Source: Liolophura sinensis
Lineage: Eukaryota; Mollusca; Polyplacophora; Chitonida; Chitonidae
Direction: 5' to 3'
NCBI RefSeq assembly: GCF_032854445.1
Contig: NC_088300.1
Span: 12,371,191-12,435,190, forward strand
Length of the DNA: 64,000 nucleotides
The notes under the pieces were generated by a model. That model saw nothing but the letters and a program-made list of their open reading frames with translations. It was not told the origin of the DNA and ran no database searches. This document shows, in pieces, positions 12,577 to 24,853 of this stretch. The translations under genes and the position numbers were made by a program. Every line of letters starts with the position of its first letter. Positions within the stretch are counted from its first letter, which is position 1.

Positions 12577-12828
12577 GAGGGGCCTACGAGGCCAAGAAAG
12601 TTAGCATGCCAGGGCGGTGCAATGACTTAGGAGTCTCTCACCAGTACAGTCATTGTGAATTCAAGTCCAGCTTGAGCTGACTTCGTGTCCAGCCGTACAT
12701 GGTGAGGTCTCTCAGCAACCTCTAAATGGTGGTGGGCTTCCTTCGCACTCTGCCTAATATCCTTTTACCAAAATTCTGGCCACCATCACATAAGTGAAAT
12801 AATCTTCTTTATTTTAAATAAATAAATA
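12577..12828 (+). mobile_element. tRNA-derived SINE, family 1, full length, with TSD
   Basis: A plus-strand copy starting GGGGCCTACGAGGCC. The tRNA-like head carries a degenerate A box and a B-box match (TGAATTCAAGTCCAGC at about 12656-12671). The body continues through CTGACTTCGTG to GCCACCATCACATAAGTGAAAT and an AAATAAATAAATAAA tail. It is flanked by a 9-bp duplication AATTTTATA (12568-12576 and 12829-12837). That is the mark of target-primed reverse transcription by a partner LINE. The core resembles the molluscan RUDI/V-SINE type as I remember it; the name is unverified. Confidence 0.85.
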
Positions 12829-13073
12829 AATTTTATACGTTAAGGAAACCAGAGTGCCCAGATTAAACAACTCACCTTTGGCAAGGTTACCAACAAACTT
12901 TCCCATACCATATGTGCCCCATATCTGCGAAAGTGAAATTGTCTTGAAAAAAAAGTGTGTTTGTGAGAAGAGCCACACAATTGTTGATGACTGCATATTC
13001 TCATCCAGATCCTGTCCACAAAGAGAGCAGGAGAATTAACAAATACTAGCTATAGGACCATATCTCTTGTATA

Positions 13074-13096
13074 CAAAAAAAAAAAAAAAAAAAAAG
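13074..13096. repeat. Poly-A tract
   Basis: An uninterrupted run of more than 20 A. No attached SINE or LINE is recognised to its left, so it is either a simple repeat or the tail of something too old to see. Confidence 0.85.
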
Positions 13097-13656
13097 TATC
13101 AAAACTAATGTGGAAAACACAAGGAAAATACTAACATGTAATATGTATCAGATGGCATACCAGTAAACACTGTCCAAGAAAATAATGGGATTTATTTTTT
13201 TAGAATTTTTCAAGTAGTAAAGTAGTGGTATTAGTCACATCACATCCATATTTTTTGTGTGAAATAGCTCGTTTCAAGGTCCATTCGGTAAATGTAGCTA
13301 CAAATATATATGTATGTGCATTTTTAATGATGAAAGTACACAGCAGTCCATGTGCATTACAAACTGGCGAAAAACTGATGTGATGTCACTGATCCTAATA
13401 TTGTGCGACGATCAAGGCCACTGTAGTGTCCAAACTTTTATGTTTATGGATAGTGTTTAATGACCTTTCAACTGTATCTGTATCATATACTTCACATTAG
13501 TGCTTTCTTTGCCTTTAAAAGCACTCTTGTATGTTAAGGATAATAAGTAAGCAAAACATTTTCTCCTTTCCATATTAACTTCTGCCTGCGTTCACACATA
13601 TTGCACATGACATCATCCATTGCTAACATAAAGCCAAAATAAAAATAATGCAGTGT

Positions 13657-13693
13657 TTTCAAATGCTCTTGATGTCATTCCAGCGTAACTGCT
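13657..13693 (+). repeat. Dispersed copy of the 19887 repeat unit
   Basis: CAAATGCTCTTGATGTCATT followed by CCAGCGTAACTGCTTA matches the left edge and first unit of the array at 19881-19917 (CAAATGCGCTTGATGTCATT, CCAGAGTAACTGCCTTA). The 42-bp array therefore arose from part of a dispersed repeat. Confidence 0.6.
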
Positions 13694-13931
13694 TAGACAC
13701 TTTATCTCGCATCAGAAAAAATACTCCGCATACTCCGCTTTTCATTGGACAACAATGGTCACGTGGGGTATAGATATACTCGTGAATCCTGCAGACGACG
13801 TCAAATGTCAGAGTAGCAGAGTAGGTTATCTCCCTTTGTTGGGTTGTGAATACAATGGTCACATCGCCAACGCAATTCACCTATACATTGGTGTTCTGCA
13901 CTGAATTGATGGGTCTTTACAGGATAAATTT

Positions 13932-14059
13932 GTTACATGGGGTGACTCAGTGATAGAATACGCAAATATATGGTGTCAATAATCCTAATATTGGGAGAGG
14001 CGTATGAGGTTTATTGACACCATATATTTGCATATCCTATCACTAAGTAACCATATAAC
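13932..14059. mobile_element. Foldback/MITE-like hairpin with about 50-bp arms
   Basis: The left arm (13932-13982, including GCAAATATATGGTGTCAATA) is the near-perfect reverse complement of the right arm (14011-14059, including TTATTGACACCATATATTTG), with a 28-bp loop. Only a few mismatches are seen in about 50 positions, so the copy is young or kept alike by gene conversion. No coding capacity. Confidence 0.8.
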
Positions 14060-15265
14060 TAATATTATCTTCCAAATTTAACATCGTATAAGGAATACTA
14101 TCATGCCACACCGGGTAAATTTTACAGACACCCACGAAGATTTCATTCCTGAGGACTCGACCTTCAGTTCTAGGGCTGAACAGGGGTTTTCAGTATAAAT
14201 CATTTTGAACCATGCTGTTACTCTGTTCCACAGGATTTCCTTGATCATTTTGCAGTAGTACTTCAACCATTTAGCTAAAGGCGTGCAGTTCCCCAAATAA
14301 CCATAAATTAAACCACATGCTCTGGCAGAAGCACAACTGATGGTCGAAAAGAAATGGACCGACCCAACAAATGAAAGATCATACAAACCCAAGGCCAAGG
14401 AAGTTGTTACAGGAGAGCTGGAAAGCTAAGGTAATATGTCAAATGTCATAAAAATCGCTCATCACGTCGGTCAAAAGGGGCACCAAGATGCAAACAGAAG
14501 GAAACTAAATTCTAGGAAATGTGAACAGTGTGACAGCCTTGAGGACTCTGCATGACGAGACTTATTGTGGTGAAACTCTAACTGTATATATTTCTGAAAA
14601 GGCCTTCCCTCATGGCTTACGTGTACAAAAAGACTTAATTGATATCTTTCTAACCACATGGGTATAGACATATCAAATCACACTTTTCGAAGGTAGCAAA
14701 GACAACTAATCTAGTTCAATATTCTTTTCTAATTAAGACACACTTAAGAGCAATTTCAGGTTTTACATAAACAAGTTTGAAGGTATGAAAATAGATATGT
14801 TTTTCATAAGAAAATACACATAATTTACCCCACCTGCCATGACACATCTGTGGTATCATTTATCAAACCACATACATCACATGAACATCAAACCAGTGGT
14901 TACAATGTAGTTTTTCAAACTGAACAATTTGAATCCTTTAGATTATGTCAAAAAACAACAGCCATAAAAGTCATAGATTTGGCATCTAGATGTCATGATA
15001 TTGGTTCATTCCTGATGCAATACTAGATACACAAAGAAATGAAGCCTGTGGTTCATCATGCAATCAAAAGTTTGCACCTCCTCCAGCAGAACAGCATGGT
15101 AGCTAGACAGACAGAAACCAGAAGGGTCACATACATCAGTCCTGTTTCTGGTTTGATTATTGTGTAATACTGGATAACGGCACCGCCAGTATTAATGGCC
15201 ACTCATAGTTAAATATACATTAACATTTAGGAAACAGGACATTTCATGATACATTGTTGTTAAGG
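14060..15265. other. Unassigned DNA between two foldback elements
   Basis: A 106-codon minus-strand frame (14398-14078) has no recognisable motif. No repeat or RNA gene is seen. Confidence 0.45.
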
Positions 15266-15422
15266 GTTTGACACCCCCATAGCGGTGTTTGTTGTGCAAC
15301 CCGATACACCTGAATCTTGTTTCGTACGGAGTCAAATGTATTCAAGGGATTTGACAAAGTATAAAACAAGGTTCAGAAGTATTGGGTTACACAACTAACA
15401 CCAAGACGAAGGTGTTAAAATC
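15266..15422. mobile_element. Foldback/MITE-like hairpin with about 60-bp arms
   Basis: The left arm (15266-15327, with GTTTGTTGTGCAACCCGATA) pairs with the right arm (15359-15422, with TATTGGGTTACACAACTAAC) over about 60 bp with scattered mismatches. The loop is about 31 bp. It is unrelated in sequence to the hairpin at 13932. Confidence 0.7.
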
Positions 15423-16387
15423 TATTCTACAGCAAAAATGAAGAAAATGTGGCAAAAACTACAAATTTCATAATGCCATTCCACTTTACTCCCTCAATAG
15501 GAGTCATGCATTTTAGACCAATCAATGACAAGTGCAGGCCATAGCGGTTGACATAGATACGTCAAAGGTGCATATGTATGTTTGACATTGTGGCGTATTG
15601 TTAAGTAACGTAAAGAACGTAAAAGTTTACTGTAGATGTATTATGGCGTCATATTGTGGAACTCAGATTGGAACGTCATCAAAAAGAAAAGATTCTTTTT
15701 CCACATCATGGCGTCTAGGTGTAAAATATCAAAAGGTAAAAACAGAAGCAATATCTACAAACTGTGCGAAATAACGCTTCTATCACTAAATGAAATTCCG
15801 ATAGGTCACCTTTATATAAATCACAAAAGCAAATCTAGCAAGTAAACAATCTCAAATTCTTTTATTTGTAGACGTAGACAGTATGAAATGGTATTAATCA
15901 AGAAAGTAAATGTACCGGCCAGTGTGTTGCATGACAGAGTTGATGTTGTTTGAAAGGTCATCTCTATTTAATATGTATGTTTATTACGGCCCCTAACTAA
16001 CAGGGTAGAAATAGTAAACAATCTTCTGGATATAACTGCTACACTGAAACTGACGATTTCCTATCATGTATCCAGTTTATGTCCTCTTTGGCAAAAAGTA
16101 ATATCTACGTACAGAAAATTATGCCTTAAAGTACACTAATTTAAAGCTGTTTAGATGGATCAGGTTTATTTCTTTGTTTGTCTTTACAGAAAAATAATTT
16201 ACCAATTTCGATGAAATTCTGTTGACAGTCTGACCTTGGGCTAATCAAGCTCCAATCTATTACATTTTACTAGTCATCTGAATGCAGATCCACAGGAAAT
16301 TTTTATAACAATTCTTTGCCACTGGGGTTTTGTTGAAAATGGATGAAATGGCACAATTCTCAAACATGGTCAACCATTTGTCTTAAC

Positions 16388-16605
16388 AGATTTATTTATT
16401 TGATTGGTGTTTTAAGCCATACTCAAGAATATTTCACTTATTCAACACCTGCCCACGACCATCTGTAGGTTGGTGCCAGATCTCCCCACGTATGGCTGGA
16501 GAGGATGCCAGCATGAGCAGGACTTGAAGTCGCAGAGACTGCACTGGTGAGAGATTCCTGGGCCATTGCGCTGCATTGGCATGCTCAGGCCACAGACGAG
16601 TCCCA
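16388..16605 (-). mobile_element. tRNA-derived SINE, family 1, internally deleted
   Basis: A minus-strand copy: the tail appears first as TTTATTTATTTGATTGGTG, then TTTTAAGCCATACTCAAG, and the tRNA-like head lies at the right end (GACTTGAAGTCGCAGAG to about 16602). The middle section, normally the GGCAGCCAGCATTATGG block, is missing between CACTTATT and ACGACCATC. The TCCTGGGCCATTGCGCTGC block of the head is kept. Confidence 0.8.
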
Positions 16606-16803
16606 TTTGTCTCAATGAAGCAATGTATCAATTTTCAATTCAAAACTGTTTGAAAAAAGTCTGAAAAACTGATCAAAACATGACAACAATGGCCAAAACA
16701 GATGAAAAGCCTGAATCTCAAACCTGATCTGTCACTTGCTATGATGCAGATATATGCACCAAGGAACTCTGGAAAAAAAATCTGGAAAAAGTGTACAATT
16801 CAA

Positions 16804-16982
16804 TTTATTTATTTATTTTTTTCATTGGTGTTTTACGCCATACTCAAGAATATTTCACTTATGTGATGGCAGCCAGCATTATAGTGGGAGGAAATCAGGC
16901 AGAGCCCTGGGGAAACACACGACCATCTGCAGGCTGCTGACAGACCTTCCCACGTAAGGCTGAAGAGGAAGCCAGCATGAGC
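16804..16982 (-). mobile_element. tRNA-derived SINE, family 1, 5'-truncated, perfect TSD
   Basis: A minus-strand copy running from the TTATTTATTT tail through TTGGTGTTTTACGCC, GGCAGCCAGCATTATAG and CTTCCCACGTAAGG to GCCAGCATGAGC, where it stops before the tRNA-like head. It is bounded by a perfect 14-bp target duplication AGTGTACAATTCAA (16790-16803 and 16983-16996). The clean duplication shows that the truncated form is the product of a single insertion and not of later decay. Confidence 0.9.
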
Positions 16983-17211
16983 AGTGTACAATTCAAAAAA
17001 CATGACAAAAATCCCTGTAATTGTTGTGAAAACTAATGGACAAAAAAAAAATATCGACTGTCAGGCTTACAGAGGAGCTAGGCGTAAACTTCAAACCTTC
17101 CCTGGTGACGGAAGGGCTATGATAGGTGAATTTTTGGCATCATTTCAAAATAGCCCGAACAATTACCAATTAATTAAGTTTCATAAAGACCATTAAAGAT
17201 CAGTGATGAAG

Positions 17212-17277
17212 TTCTAAAGTTTGTGAAAAAAAAGTTATACTATAAATGGTACAGCTTTTTTTTTTCAAACTTTAGAA
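17212..17277. repeat. Inverted repeat with A/T-rich arms
   Basis: TTCTAAAGTTTGTGAAAAAA on the left and TTTTTTTTCAAACTTTAGAA on the right form about 20-bp arms around a 22-bp loop. It may be a small foldback element or a product of palindrome-prone replication. Confidence 0.7.
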
Positions 17278-18229
17278 TTATTTCAACACCAAAAATAGAT
17301 AGTACGGCCAGGACCCTGATATTTCCTTAGAGGCATTGACTGAATCTATCGAAATAGGTTTTTTATTTTTTTTTTAACAAAAATCGCCACATAATAACCT
17401 CCATAGAACAGCTGTTGGCAGACTCTATCGCTGTGCGACTTGCAACACCTTCTCCCAGCTAGCACAAGGTTCAATTTTAATCCATACACCAAACAGTAAA
17501 TTCACAGGTAAATTTAGACACTGTTTTAAATTCTTCTGAACAAAGTGGCAACAAAAAGCTACTGTCAAATCAATTTCAGATGGATACAGAACAAATGAGT
17601 GATTTTTATTATCGTGTAATATAGGTTTTATAAGTACAAAGGCTCATGAATTATTCTGTTGTTATATAAGGTGAACCCCTTTATAATGTGAGTCGAATGA
17701 GACATGTCATAAGCTGAACCACTTTAACACTTGATTTCTTTTGATTTAATCTACAAAAGAACAGTGTCAGATCTGGTCGCATATGCGCAGTAAGTTGACA
17801 ACAAGTCATAGTACATCAGACGGCTTTTTAAAATTAAAGACTGCCAGGCGTCTCATTCTCACATAGCACACAATGCCTCTGTCAAAGCCTGCCAAAGTCT
17901 GGTACCCATGACCTTAAGATTTGAGTTAATTACTCCTGATAGTAATTATCATGAAAAAGATACAAAGAACATAAATCCCACACAAAGCACACACTGACTC
18001 TGACCTAGTTTTATCTCCACTCTCGTGCTTTCACGAAATAAATCGATAACTGTACTCAGTTCTCTCAGTGGAAAGAACAAAATCTTTAATATGACCCCAT
18101 ATATCCTTGAGCACCCTTACCATTAACATTGTGGAATGGTTTGTAACATGAAACTGTCTGTACCACATAGTAGACATTCCTGCTGACAAGAGCAATTAAT
18201 CCAATCTTCTTGGGGGTGGGGAGCGGCGA

Positions 18230-19130
18230 GTCTTTTCCTCCAGCTGAGCTGTTGTTACAATGACCAGTTCACTTTCCACAGAGGTCATTAGTCATCAGTA
18301 ATTAACGGTCAATACAATCAGTTGTCATCAACAGAGGGAGATATTGATTTCTATCGCATCCCACAGCTCAGTCTTCTAACAGCTTTTGATACCAAGAAAT
18401 GTATTATTAATCCACTTGTTTTGTACAGTTTTGGTAGCAATTTCTGATGAGATAAAGGCGATTGCTGAAGACGTAATTACATCCATATCAAACGTTGCGT
18501 GCCAGTTTTCTAGAAGCTCTGCTGATGTCGAGAAAACCGCAAATACCCTTGTTAAAGTTATCCTAGCAAAGTGCTGTATTGATTTGTCGCCGAACCGACA
18601 GTATCATGTGTCAACAAGAGAGGCCGCGCCAATCAATCGCTGACAACAACAGAACATTCCCAACATGTTCGGCAAGAGATGCTAAGACCTTCCGTGGCCA
18701 TTCCAGGATTTGACGATTAACTTATTACCTCTTCTTGGTGGGGCTATCATCCCGGTGAGACGCCAAATTACGGAAAGCACTTAGCTCCTGGCCAAATTTA
18801 ATAATACGTGACAGAATTTCGGGATAACACTGACACTAGATCTGATCAGTCTATCCAGGCTACAAGTCTGTTCACTGACCACAATGACCTGTACTGGCAA
18901 CATCTATGTGTCACAATTGTCAGCTCAATTGACCCAATGTCCTGTCTGACCACAGAATGACCCAACTCAGGGAGTCTGCTCGTTAACCTATTCTCACACA
19001 CTACTGTGATGACTTATGGCATGGACACGATAATGGTGACAGATCACAGATAACAATATGAGATCTGAACCTAAACTGTTGTTCTCTCTGGAGCCAGGTT
19101 AGACCTCAGACCAAGACTGAATGCAGTAAT
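18230..19130. promoter_or_regulatory. Candidate noncoding regulatory block
   Basis: About 900 bp of higher-complexity, GC-richer sequence without A/T runs, repeats or a convincing ORF. It holds words typical of enhancers: TAATTA (about 18300), GATAAAGG (about 18450), GATTAACTTATTAC (about 18714) and CAATTGTC (about 18915). Only composition and motif content support this; cross-species conservation was not tested. A short frame at 18386-18643 could also be an exon. Confidence 0.25.
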
Positions 19131-19886
19131 AATTACTCAGGGCCCGATCATCATTAAACTGTTCTGTATATTCATTGTCAATTCATCACCATGTTATAAT
19201 AGATTATATTTACTGCTATATAATTGTATGAATGTTTGATTAATACCACATTCATCGCATCAACTAGTCAAATTAAAAGAAAACAGAATATTTTCAGAGT
19301 GGGGAGCACTCAACAAATAGTCTCACATGAGAAGAACAGCTAAGGCTCATCCATGTTAAAACAAAACTAGGTAAGTAAGCAGCTTAATACAACTGTTAGA
19401 TCTTGTGCCTTCTCAGTTCTAAACACCACTGCAAATTCACGCCATGGTGTTACATCACTTTTCTAACTACACAGCATCAACCTTCCACAAAAAGGTGATG
19501 GACAGTTAATGCATGCCACAATACGGTACCATAGTTTCAACCCTGCACATCAGTCACACAGTACTGTGAGGTACAGAACTGTGAGATACAAGACTGTGCG
19601 GCTGATGAACTGTACAGCTTTGCTTTGAGAGCTACTTTAGTGTTAAAACATGTGTGTCTTAAAGGCAAGGTCAGTTATAAGGATCGAGATAGTCAGAATT
19701 GCTTTCTTAAATTGTAGGAAAAAAACGCATTGTATTAAAGCCATTGTTGTTAATTCGGGAGGATAATACAGAAACAAAAGTTTTCTGTGGTTTCCATGCA
19801 ATTTTGCCTCATGTGACGTTATGTACGAACATTTGAGGTCACCCATCACTAACTTCTAGCAACAAATGATGACGTACTTTCAAATG

Positions 19887-20054
19887 CGCTTGATGTCATT
19901 CCAGAGTAACTGCCTTATGCAACGTCCTCGCTTGACGTCATTCCAGAGTGACTGCCTTATGCAACGTCCTCACTTGACGTCATTGCAGAGTAACTGCCTT
20001 ACGGGACGTCCTCGCTTGACGTCATTCCAGAGAAACTGCCTTACGGGACGTCAT
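19887..20054. repeat. 42-bp tandem repeat, 4 copies, each with a CRE-like site
   Basis: Units start at 19887, 19929, 19971 and 20013, with the pattern CGCTTGACGTCATTCCAGAG then TAACTGCCTTA and ACGTC. Copies 2-4 contain the full palindrome TGACGTCA (19933-19940, 19975-19982, 20017-20024), the canonical CREB/ATF site; copy 1 has TGATGTCA. Because 42 is a multiple of 3, the repeat stays open in one frame, but no protein role is supported. A single diverged unit occurs at 13657-13693. Confidence 0.85.
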
Positions 20055-20188
20055 ATCAGCCTGATTCATCGTCGCATAAGGAATATTACTACGTCACATC
20101 AAGAAAATTACAAAGATCATGATTGCTGAGTATCATGTGGCAACTGACTGTTCGATGCTGACATGAAACTGCCACACAGTACCGCTCC

Positions 20189-20249
20189 GATGTGCAACCA
20201 CAACAGATGTGCAACCACAACAGATGTGCAACCACAACTGATGTGCACC
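20189..20249. repeat. 17-bp tandem repeat, about 3.5 copies
   Basis: GATGTGCAACCACAACA repeats at 20189, 20206 and 20223, with a partial unit at 20240. Confidence 0.9.
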
Positions 20250-23200
20250 AGACATTTGAATATAATGTAATTAACTTTCAGATATGAAATCAAAACATTG
20301 CTACCATCAAAAGGAAAATAAGAACTAACACACAGAGGCAAATTGCATGCACAAATAAATATATATGACTTTCATGAATATTTTAGAAAGGCTTGGTTGA
20401 GAATCGGAAATCTACACTTTCCTCAAATCCAGCTGATACCAGTGCAAGACTCTGGAGGATCAGTGTTTTAAGGGGGAAATTTCTGCATACATGGGAAGAA
20501 AATCAGCAAGTGGAGGGGTGATGTTCTGCACTGGCCAAAATAATAGTGTCTGCCTCCAATGTGAGTTCCACTTTCTCAGTAGCTTCTTCTCACTTGAAAT
20601 GAAATTCCAATGTGGACATTTGAAAAAAAGGTACATCACAATTCATGACCATGTCAAATAAAAATTGATTTTTTTATTTCCATGTAATATATTTAGTCAA
20701 TTATAAGGTCTCCATTAGAGAAAGCATATATAAAATACTACAAAACCTGAGAATTTTTTCAAGTGTTTACTGTGAAAATTTACTGTGAAGACTAGATACT
20801 GACACAAACTCAATTTCAAAGATTACAATAGTCTAAACAATATACTGCCAAAAGTGCTTCTGAGACACTCAACAATGAAGCCATATTAAAAACAATAGAT
20901 TTACAGCGCCGTGGTCAATCTTCAACTGGCAAAAGGCTCACACAGACCTCACAGTTGTCTTCCATTACTTCAGTGGTGTCAAAGTTCATGAGCTGTGATC
21001 ATAAATTGATGGTAAATCATCAAGATCGTAGCCTTACCTTACAATGGGGAACTCGTAAAACTCCTTCCCGCCTGTATCAAGATGGTCCAAAGCTGTGAAC
21101 TCATCTGTTCTTTCTCTTATTACATCACAATTACAGATGGATGTGTGCTCATGAAACATACATGATGTACACAAGCACTGCAACATCACAGACGAAAACG
21201 ATGCGTTTTACTGTCACTGGAACCTTCTGTTTAACTCGTCTTTGGCACCCTCTTGCACAAAGAGATTATAAGCTGCGATAGTTGTAAGTTACTGTGAGAA
21301 ATAACACTTGGATTAATCGTGTAGAAAATATTTACAATCTTCCCAAAATTAACAAATACTCGTCTTAATTAAATAGACTTTTAGTTAGTACTATCGGTAC
21401 TAACTAACAATCTTTCAGTTAGTGTTATTTAACTCAGTTTACAAAGATGTGCAGTGTAATTATTTCAAGACGATGTTACTAGCATATTTTCACATGTTAA
21501 GTGTTCTTCACTGATCTGTACCTATGCACAGCACTAATAAATCATAGATCCTTAAGGACATTTGGGATGCTTATTGTTGATTTGATGCATTTTTTAATAC
21601 AAAGCCAAATGCCCAAACTCTGACAGCTCGTAAAGGTTAGACATCTCCAACACATCTTCGAATAGATTATCATCACCATTAGCGACTGTGGCAAAATATG
21701 CACAAAACAATTAACTATAAAATATTTATCAGATTTAGGGGTTCTTTTTTCAAATTTTAATATCTCAATTTGACAGTATACATAGGGGTATTCAATAAAT
21801 CGATAAATCTTGGCACTACTACAAAGAAATTCACTCCATAAGCATGCAATCAGTGAATACAAAATTTCAAAAATACTGATCAAACTGGAAAGTAAATTAA
21901 CTTTACTCCTTACAAAACTTTAACTGTGTAGTTCATGTTGCATATGTCAACAAAAACAGAGAGTTTCACATATATAGTTACATGGGTTTTGATTGATCAA
22001 AACATAAATCGTTCATGAAAAATGGAAACTTACAGAATGTGCCAAAGAAAAAAGCCAGTGTCAAGCCAATGTTTGGGGTGTGGGCTTAAATTTGTTAGGG
22101 AAGTGGTCTGAAGCTAAGGTATCAGCACGAACTGGCCACAGCAATTTGAAAACCGGACACAGGCGTGAAGACAACATCCTGAATGATACCATTACCTGGC
22201 AGCTCAGGGTGGTGCGTGATGACTAAACAGGGAAACAATTGCATTAAGGCGTTAGCACAGACACTGGAGATTTCTTTACTATGTCTTAGAAGCAAGGCCA
22301 GACAGTATTATGACACCACAGCCATTAGCCAACCCATTTGGAACCCAACCCTCTGGATCTTGTGCTTGAGTGGTGTACTTATCCCTCTAAACTGGCCCTC
22401 CCCAAATCCAATATCGCACCTAATAAATTTCAGGCATTAATCAATGATCGATTATTGCCAAGGAAAAAAAAAAACAAAAAAGACAAGAGGTTTGCTAGAG
22501 CAATCTGATCTGGAGCCAAAAAATAATTCTTAGATTATTAATTATAAACATATTAATAATCCTAATCAGGAAATGTCTAAGCTAAAGAAAAACTTCCAAG
22601 GAAATGAGAACACATGAGCAAGGTTCAAGATTAAAGGATTCCAATCACCCTACAGACGAAAGAACAATATCACACATATCATTTAGAAGACTGTTTTCTT
22701 TTTTTTTTTGAAAAAATCAACCATATTCCATATTCATCATGTTGTTGCCATTTTTCTCCAATCTTTTTTTTTAAGTCATATTAAAACACTGTGGAGAATA
22801 TCAAAAATAACGATGATTATCATCCAACGTTAATAAATAATATTTTTCCTGTACCAAACTTCATTCAGCTTAACATTTTCGTGTTAACAAATGTCACATC
22901 TGTTATCGACAAAACAACGCAATTTACATTTAATTAGATTCATCAATATAACACAACAATAAACTCCATGAATACTGTTCTTCTATATAGTACAGAAAAA
23001 CATTACATCCAACATTACGGGGTTCAACGTGATATCAGTAATTATCAGCTCAGCATACGTGTGAACATACATGTGTATATTATATTTCAAATGCAAATTT
23101 GGCAACTCTGAAACTGAAAAGGGGCAAACAAATCTCAACTGTCTTAAATTTTTTTTCAAATATTGTGGCATTCACCATTTCATGAAATGCGTCTGTTTAG

Positions 23201-24611
23201 TTAATGGTCAAAGCATGTGAACTCTCGCTGGCAACACCTGGACAACAAAACAGCCGCAATAACAATGTTAACAAGAGAAATGAACTGATTTGAACACCTG
23301 ATACAATTTGCTAATGAATAATGGCTCTAGGTAATAGTTAGGACAGCTCAATTTTTACATACTTACTACACCAGTTTATTTTGCACAAAGCATAAGAAAT
23401 AGTGCACTACAAATCTTGCCATACAAGACAAAGAAACACATACCAAGGTTCTTACATGACATTTTACCAATGCATTGTAGCTGTTCATGGTATTTTGAAA
23501 ATGAAGAGCTATACACATGGATGATGAAAAACAGAGCCTTTGTTTTTTTTCCTACTATTAATATTCTCTTTATCCTTTCAATAGTGAATATAAAATGAAG
23601 CGGATAAGAAGATATCTAAATTAATGGAATCATCAATTATCAGATTTTTTACGTTAACTCTGGCATTAAAACTTTCACTGAAAGCATACCAGTAAAGGCG
23701 CAAAAAAACAAAAATTAAAGTAGCCAGCTCAATTCAATTTACCGGATATGTCCAGGAAAGCAGTTTAGACAGAAAATACATTAAAAGATACACTTCACCA
23801 AACACCTCGCAGCTAATAAGAGCCATCAGAAGATGGCAATATTGAAAACTTAATTGTCAACCAGGCCTATAGATTACAAACAGTAGTAGATCAATGGTAT
23901 CTTCAAATTCCTGTCAAGGTTAGGTTTGAACCTGTTTTCACTCCACTAACAATTAATTCTCCATATAAAAAACCAAAGGTAGCATTAAAAAGCAGCTTAC
24001 TTTCCTATTGTTTTTGCAGATTTCATGAATCTTAATTAGCTCTCTCACATAGCCTGCTCTACATTATTATATACAATACTATAAGAACATTCCTGATAAA
24101 ATTCCCACACCTATATATGCTGAAGCCGTTACATCTGTTTTCAGGAAATGAAATGTACATTATATAAATTTATTGCCTTGACTCCTGTGACACAGGATAT
24201 TTAAAGTATAATTCATTTCCAATAAAAGATTGGAGAAGGATGGCAGCTTAACAATATGATGAACCGAGGCAATGGAATATGGTTGATTTTTCCAAGCATG
24301 AAGCAAAGTTAAAAGATATGTTCTCTAGTAAATGTCAAGGTCCAACTTCTGGTGTTGAGAGCAAATTATCATGGCAACATGATTCTGCCTATGATCATTA
24401 AAACCAAGATGGTCAACTGAGCACTGCACTTAAATGCAAAATCGAGAAAAGTTTTTCTCTGCCTCTTTACAAGCATGAGAAAACATTATTATTTAGAGTA
24501 TGGCAGTGCATAATTCACCAAGCATTTACATACGACAGGTTCTCTGGGTTCGAACACGTTTCATTTCTCTTTCAGGCATCATGCATTGCCTGGCTTTTGC
24601 CAGGTTAGTAT
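20250..24611. other. Unassigned AT-rich DNA
   Basis: No gene or repeat family recognised in over 4 kb. The one structure noted is a perfect 27-bp palindrome TTAGTTAGTAC-tatcg-GTACTAACTAA at 21381-21407, next to another GTTAGTGTTA. Short open frames look random. Confidence 0.5.
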
Positions 24612-24853
24612 TATTTATTTGATTGGTGAATATTTCACTTATGCGATGGCAGCCAGAATTATGACGGAAGAAAACTGGGTAGAGGCCGGGAGAAACTCCA
24701 CGTCCATTTGCAGGTTTTTGACAGACTTCCCCATGCACAGTCAGAGGGGGAAGCCTGAGCATAAGTTGGACAGGAACTCACAGCCACCGCATTGGTGAGA
24801 GGCTCCTGGGTCATTGCACTAAGAGCTAACCCCTTGGCCACGGAGGTCCCGAC
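24612..24853 (-). mobile_element. tRNA-derived SINE, family 1
   Basis: A minus-strand copy with tail TATTTATTTGATTGGTG joined directly to AATATTTCACTTATGCG, so about 21 bp of the core (TTTTACGCCGTACTCAAG) is deleted. The rest follows the family: GGCAGCCAGAATTATG, TTTGACAGACTTCCCC, AGGAACTCACAGCC (B box on the other strand), GGCTCCTGGGTCATTGCAC and GCCACGGAGGTCCC. The flanking GTTAG motifs hint at a duplication but it is not clear. Confidence 0.85.

Noticed and set aside
16434-16631. 65-codon minus-strand ORF
   Set aside because: It lies within a SINE copy and is its translation. The same holds for frames in the SINEs at 16804, 24612, 33531, 58282, 61825 and 63060.
19866-20129. 87-codon ORF with 14-residue repeats
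   Set aside because: Produced by the 42-bp tandem repeat, which is noncoding in its dispersed copy at 13657.
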